From Microcoleus sp. bin48.metabat.b7b8b9.023 (GTDB lineage Bacteria > Cyanobacteriota > Cyanobacteriia > Cyanobacteriales > Microcoleaceae), in assembly GCF_013299185.1 (NCBI RefSeq), contig NZ_JAAFKG010000024.1, forward strand, positions 1 through 64,000: a DNA stretch of 64,000 nucleotides, written 5' to 3'. The stretch's first letter is position 1. Every line of letters starts with the position of its first letter. Shown here one piece after another: positions 60,643 through 64,000 of this stretch. The position numbers and the translations under genes were made by a program. The notes under the pieces were generated by a model, which was not told where the DNA came from, made no database searches, and was given only the letters and a program-made list of their open reading frames with translations.

Positions 60643-61761
60643 TTAACCGCCAAAAGCAAAGGGAAAGGCAAGTTTCAAAGCTGCGGTCAATAGCAAGTTA
60701 ACTAGAGCAACCGGAAGCAAAAACTTCCATCCCAAATCTAGCAATTGGTCAATCCGAACTCGTGGCAGAGTCCAACGGAGCAGAACTGCCAAGAACAGGA
60801 AAAAGTAGGCTTTCAACAAGGTCATTGTAATGCCCAGCGTGCCAGTAATTACCTGCAACCAAGGAGTTGTTTCGCTCAATCCCAGGGCATTTGTGATAAC
60901 TCCGACGGGAATCGGGCATTCCCAACCACCGAGGTACAAAACGGCTACTAGCAGGCAAGAAAGGACGAGGTTAACGTAGGAAGCGATGTAGTATAAGGCA
61001 AATTTCATGCCTGTATACTCAGTCTGATATCCTGCTACCAATTCTTCTTCTGCTTCGGGTAAGTCAAAGGGCAAACGTTCGCATTCGGCTAGTGCTGCAA
61101 TCCAGAAAATCAGGAAACCTGCGGGTTGGCGCCAGACGTTCCAGCCGATGATGCCGTAGCCGGCTTGTTGGTGTACGATGTCGATCGTACTTAAGCTGTT
61201 GGACATCATCACAACTGCCAATACTGCCAAAGCTAGGGGAATTTCGTAGCTGAGGGATTGAGCAGCGGCTCTGAGTCCGCCGAGGAGGGCGTATTTGTTG
61301 TTAGAAGCATAGCCCGACATCAGCAAGCCGATCGGCTGAATGCTAGAGAGAGCAATCCACAGAAATATCGCTGTCCCCATATCGGCGATGAGCATATGCT
61401 CTCCGAAGGGTACGATCAAGTAGGACAGAAACACTGGAATCACGACAATTACCGGGCCGAGCGTGAACAGCAGCGCGTCAGCTTTTGCCGGTACAATGTC
61501 TTCTTTGAATACCAACTTCATGCCGTCAGCAACGGGTGCTAGGACTCCCAGGGGGCCGAGAAATTCCGGGCCAATCCGCTGTTGAGCGGCGGCGGAGATT
61601 TTCCGCTCTAGCCAGACGCTAGTCAGTACCCCGAATACAGCACCGACAACCATCAGCACCATCGGCAGTGGCAGCCAAAGCACGTGGGCGATGTCGGCAG
61701 GTAAGCCCAAATTCATTAGGGCTTCTACAAAACTTCCTTGTAAGTCAATTCCTGGGTTCAT
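60643..61761 (-). CDS. ndhA: NAD(P)H-quinone oxidoreductase subunit NdhA (chain 1)
   Basis: 372 residues, eight or so helices. [100 protein letters not shown] are conserved ubiquinone-site sequences of chain 1. First gene of the ndhAIGE operon, whose order A-I-G-E is that of cyanobacteria and chloroplasts. Confidence 0.97.
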   Translation of the reverse strand: MNPGIDLQGSFVEALMNLGLPADIAHVLWLPLPMVLMVVGAVFGVLTSVWLERKISAAAQQRIGPEFLGPLGVLAPVADGMKLVFKEDIVPAKADALLFTLGPVIVVIPVFLSYLIVPFGEHMLIADMGTAIFLWIALSSIQPIGLLMSGYASNNKYALLGGLRAAAQSLSYEIPLALAVLAVVMMSNSLSTIDIVHQQAGYGIIGWNVWRQPAGFLIFWIAALAECERLPFDLPEAEEELVAGYQTEYTGMKFALYYIASYVNLVLSCLLVAVLYLGGWECPIPVGVITNALGLSETTPWLQVITGTLGITMTLLKAYFFLFLAVLLRWTLPRVRIDQLLDLGWKFLLPVALVNLLLTAALKLAFPFAFGG

Positions 61762-62347
61762 GTTTCCAGCTTTTGAGCGATCGCCATATAATTTTTCACC
61801 CGTCCTTCGTAGGAGTAGGCTTAGAGAGCGGGGACTTTGTAAAGATTTTTAATGCTTTACCGCATATCAGTATATCGCCGGACTGGCCCCAAGAACCGAT
61901 GGATGAGGTGAAGTTCTAATTATCTGAGCCCCAACGCGAGCTAATCGGTTGGTAACTTATGGTTGAGTGTTAGCTAATTACTGTTGACTGTTTGTAGGGA
62001 AAGACCAAAGAAACCGGGTTTTTATGGGTTTCTGCGAGTTGTAACGAAGTTTTTTCGCAAAAACCCGGTTTCTGAGTACCCGCGTGTAATACCATTTTTC
62101 TAAAATCGTGCAACACTCTTCGACCCCCCCTAGCCCCCCCGCTGCATTGCGGGGGGGACAAGAATACTGTTGCATTCTTTTTTTAAATTGGTATAAGTTC
62201 GATGAACGAGATATAGCAACCGCCACATCGGGCGCGGACAGAAATAAACTCATGAATAAGGCCGACGAACCCTCGAAAAACGGTTTGATTCGCTTGCTAT
62301 AACTGTCAACTGTCAACTGTCAACTGTCAACTGCTATATAGCCCAAA
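61762..62347. other. Intergenic region upstream of ndhA with repeats
   Basis: The promoter of ndhA must be here. Also present: a palindrome AGAAACCGGGTTTTT/AAAAACCCGGTTTCT at 62009-62073, a CCCCCC/GGGGGG hairpin with GCTGCATTGC near 62125-62158, and a heptamer block of CAACTGT units at 62301-62332. No gene. Confidence 0.5.
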
Positions 62348-62350
62348 CAA

Positions 62351-62380
62351 AAAGGGCAGAGAATTAATTCTCTGCCCTTT
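62351..62380 (-). terminator. Intrinsic terminator of tmRNA (30-base perfect palindrome)
   Basis: AAAGGGCAGAGAATTAATTC and its complement form a perfect stem with a tight turn. On the minus strand the stem is followed by TTTTTGTTTG. It lies about 60 bases after the tmRNA 3' end and is the strongest intrinsic terminator in the window. Confidence 0.9.
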
Positions 62381-62440
62381 TTATGCTTTAAGGTAACTTT
62401 CAAATGGCTTAAACCATTGATTTTACGCTACCTTTTTTAT

Positions 62441-62827
62441 GGAACTGGGCAGAATCGAACTGCCGTCCAAAGCGGGTATTTACCTTCCGATCGTTCACAG
62501 GTTTATCCCCTCTGATCCTCGGGGCGGGAACCATCTTTATCCCAAATGGGGGGATTTTCTAGTGATTTCTTTCCCGGCTAACCGACTAGAAACGTTTAGC
62601 TAGGGCATCCGTTGGGGGTTGTTATGCTGCCTTTAACGGAGTTAAGCGGCATACACTCTGAACCAAGCTAGAGAAGTTTTTAGGCTACAGCTACGGCTTT
62701 GCGAGCGAAAGGAACGATGTTGTTCGCATTTACTATTTTTTTTGAGCCGATATTAACGAGAGTAGACTCCCTCTCGACCTGCATCACGGAGCAGCTTTCG
62801 CCACCCTGTCGAAACCATTACAGCCCC
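62441..62827 (-). ncRNA. ssrA: Transfer-messenger RNA (tmRNA)
   Basis: Read on the minus strand, GGGGCTGTAATGGTTTCGAC at the 5' end and GGCAGTTCGATTCTGCCCAG near the 3' end form the alanine-tRNA-like half (G-U pair, T loop TTCGATTC). CCA is not encoded. The tag reading frame from about 62727 to a TAA at 62682-62680 gives ANNIVPFARKAVAVA, the cyanobacterial degradation tag. Pseudoknot-forming sequences follow. It rescues stalled ribosomes with SmpB and marks products for ClpXP-type proteases. One-piece form, followed by its own terminator. Confidence 0.97.
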
Positions 62828-62958
62828 TCGTGTTCTCTAATCATAGCTAATATTTTGTATAACGTCAATCGATTTTGGATTTTAGATTTTAGATTTTGGA
62901 TTTTAGATTGTGGATTGAGGCTTTTTTTACCAATAGTCGAGGACGCACTACCAACAAA

Positions 62959-63024
62959 GAAACCGGGTTTTTTACAAAGAATGAGCATTTTGGGCAAATA
63001 TTTTCGTTAAAAAACCCGGTTTCT
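62959..63024. repeat. GAAACCGGGTTTTT palindrome upstream of tmRNA
   Basis: AGAAACCGGGTTTTTT and AAAAAACCCGGTTTCT enclose about 35 bases. The same palindrome is on the other side of the tmRNA gene at 62009-62073. Nearby, TTTTAGATT units repeat at 62876-62910. Confidence 0.8.
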
Positions 63025-63043
63025 CTACACCCGTGGAAGATTT

Positions 63044-64000
63044 CTAATGCAAAGTTTTGTCCCAGACACCGATGTAAATTCGATCGCGCTCATTGCGTTC
63101 GATCGTCCCTTTCAGCGAACCTTTCTGAAAATTAAACCGATTGGTGCGACGTTGCTGCACGTCCCGGAACCCTTGCAAAATCTCCTTATCTGCGCCGCCC
63201 ACCATGCCGTTTAACGCGGTTCGGACTACCAAATCGTCCACCGACTGGGCAAAAGAGCCCTCTGTTTGCACGAGTTGTTCGGAATTGCGATCGTAAATAT
63301 AGCCCAGAGTAACCCGGTTCGGCAGCAATTCATAAAGTGCGGTGCGAGTATTCGGCCAATAGCCGCGGGATTGAGAGTCTGTGGGATCTCCCAGTGCACT
63401 TACAATCTGACTTTCCGGCGTACCAACGGCAAACCCTGGGATAGTGGGAGTCTTCTGATTGCTGGTTGCCGGTGGTTCGCTGGGTGCGGATCCGGGCGGC
63501 AATTGCTTGTCAACCAGTTTTTCCGGTTGTGTGGGTTCGGAAGCCTTAGGTTTTGGAGTTGGAGTTGGGGCTGGAGTTGGGGCTGGAGTTGAAGTTGGAG
63601 TTGCAGTTGCAGTTGCAGTTGGAGTTGCAGCAGGAGTTGGAGTTGGAGTTGGAGTTGGAGTTGGAGTTGGAGTTGGAGTTGGAGTTGGCGACGGAGTTTC
63701 TAGGCGAGGGGGAATTGGTGCGGGGCTGGTGCGTGCGTCTGGATCTGCGGGGGTGGAAGTGCGATCGTCCTTCGCTATTGGTGCCGGTTCCGAAGATTGT
63801 CCGTTGAAGAAAATCCTCGCAATGCCGACCAAACCACCGAATATAAGTGCGATCGTCACAAACCCCAAAATCAACCAAACCTTGCGGTTGCCGAACCCAT
63901 TCGTCACCACAGCAGGCGCTGTTTTGAGAGTTGCAGGCGACTGAGGGCCGTGTCCCGGCATCACAGCCAGCGTCGGCCCGGTATCCGGCGACTGCCCGTG
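63044..64000 (-). CDS. PT-rich membrane protein, C-terminal part (probable Ser/Thr kinase tail)
   Basis: The frame is open to the right edge, so the N-terminus is outside. Visible: TLAVMPGHGPQSP linker, a membrane helix (VWLILGFVTIALIFGGLVGIA), a long Pro/Thr-rich stretch of TP and TA units from GGAGTT hexamers (63547-63689), and a C-terminal domain (PGFAVGTPESQIVSALGDPTDSQSRGYWPN, VTLGYIYDRNSEQLVQTEGSFAQSV, LNGMVGGADKEILQGFRDVQQ). This linker-helix-PT layout with such a domain is common at the end of cyanobacterial Ser/Thr kinases; the kinase part itself is not seen. The GTG/ATG at 63964/63961 is not the likely start. Confidence 0.7.
   Translation of the reverse strand, partial: HGQSPDTGPTLAVMPGHGPQSPATLKTAPAVVTNGFGNRKVWLILGFVTIALIFGGLVGIARIFFNGQSSEPAPIAKDDRTSTPADPDARTSPAPIPPRLETPSPTPTPTPTPTPTPTPTPTPAATPTATATATPTSTPAPTPAPTPTPKPKASEPTQPEKLVDKQLPPGSAPSEPPATSNQKTPTIPGFAVGTPESQIVSALGDPTDSQSRGYWPNTRTALYELLPNRVTLGYIYDRNSEQLVQTEGSFAQSVDDLVVRTALNGMVGGADKEILQGFRDVQQRRTNRFNFQKGSLKGTIERNERDRIYIGVWDKTLH

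Noticed and set aside
63459..63944. 161-residue Gly-Val repeat open frame on the plus strand
   Set aside because: It is the complement of the Thr-Pro hexamer tract of the minus-strand gene and has no independent support.

Overview
The window is chromosomal DNA from a filamentous, non-heterocystous cyanobacterium of the Microcoleus/Oscillatoria type. The evidence is Psb28 of photosystem II, an ndhA-ndhI-ndhG-ndhE operon for the thylakoid NDH-1 complex, a tmRNA whose tag reads ANNIVPFARKAVAVA, frequent HIP1 (GCGATCGC) sites, heptamer STRR repeats (TTGACAG), Ser/Thr kinases with GUN4 or PT-rich tails, and many large hybrid histidine kinases. Genus-level placement is inference.

Layout. 1-7.6 kb: the edge of an IS1-like element, a kinase-GUN4 fusion, then small metabolic and unknown genes (family 4 uracil-DNA glycosylase, phosphoribosyltransferase, VOC protein, TPR protein, PHP phosphoesterase, CsbD). 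7.7-10.45 kb: a compact AT-rich pair without HIP1 cores, encoding an ABC-like DUF3696-type ATPase and an abutting protein with TOPRIM-like acidic motifs. This is the best candidate for an undescribed defence system. 10.5-18.5 kb: xseA-xseB, a structured RNA candidate in front of a zinc-ribbon protein, gmk-remA, M3 oligopeptidase and a coiled-coil membrane protein. 18.8-28.4 kb: a 44-residue membrane ORF, TIGR03792 protein, PAS histidine kinase, AAA+ ATPase, KptA, methyltransferase and a PAS-kinase-REC-REC-GGDEF hybrid. 28.7-33.2 kb: an LRR-DUF6745 protein, a pentapeptide-repeat protein, and a small His-motif protein overlapping a second DUF6745 gene.

33.6-51.4 kb: purU, an unknown conserved protein and a divergent methyltransferase separated by an array of eight 34-bp repeats, NTF2-like protein, tautomerase, moaB, psb28, a beta-helix/SLH protein, Uma2 protein, a GT-C-like membrane protein, a broken SMP-30 gene enclosed by palindromic repeats, an HtpX-like protease, proA, a Ser/Thr kinase and folB. 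51.8-57.9 kb: a four-gene minus-strand signalling operon (CHASE-PAS kinase, REC-PAS kinase, single REC, REC-adenylate cyclase). 58.7-61.8 kb: ndhAIGE. 62.4-62.8 kb: tmRNA with its terminator. 63.0-64.0 kb: the C-terminal part of a membrane-anchored PT-rich protein that runs off the window.

Non-coding space is packed with repeat families: heptamer STRRs, four of them joined to a conserved tail of about 90 bp; palindromes of the GTTCGTAGTGAGGAC and GGTACGTTGTTGGGC types; a 106-109 bp MITE in three copies with TA-flanked inverted ends; and a second MITE with ATATCGTGTCCGG ends. Several of these repeats supply stop codons or sit directly against gene ends. I saw no tRNA, rRNA or CRISPR array.
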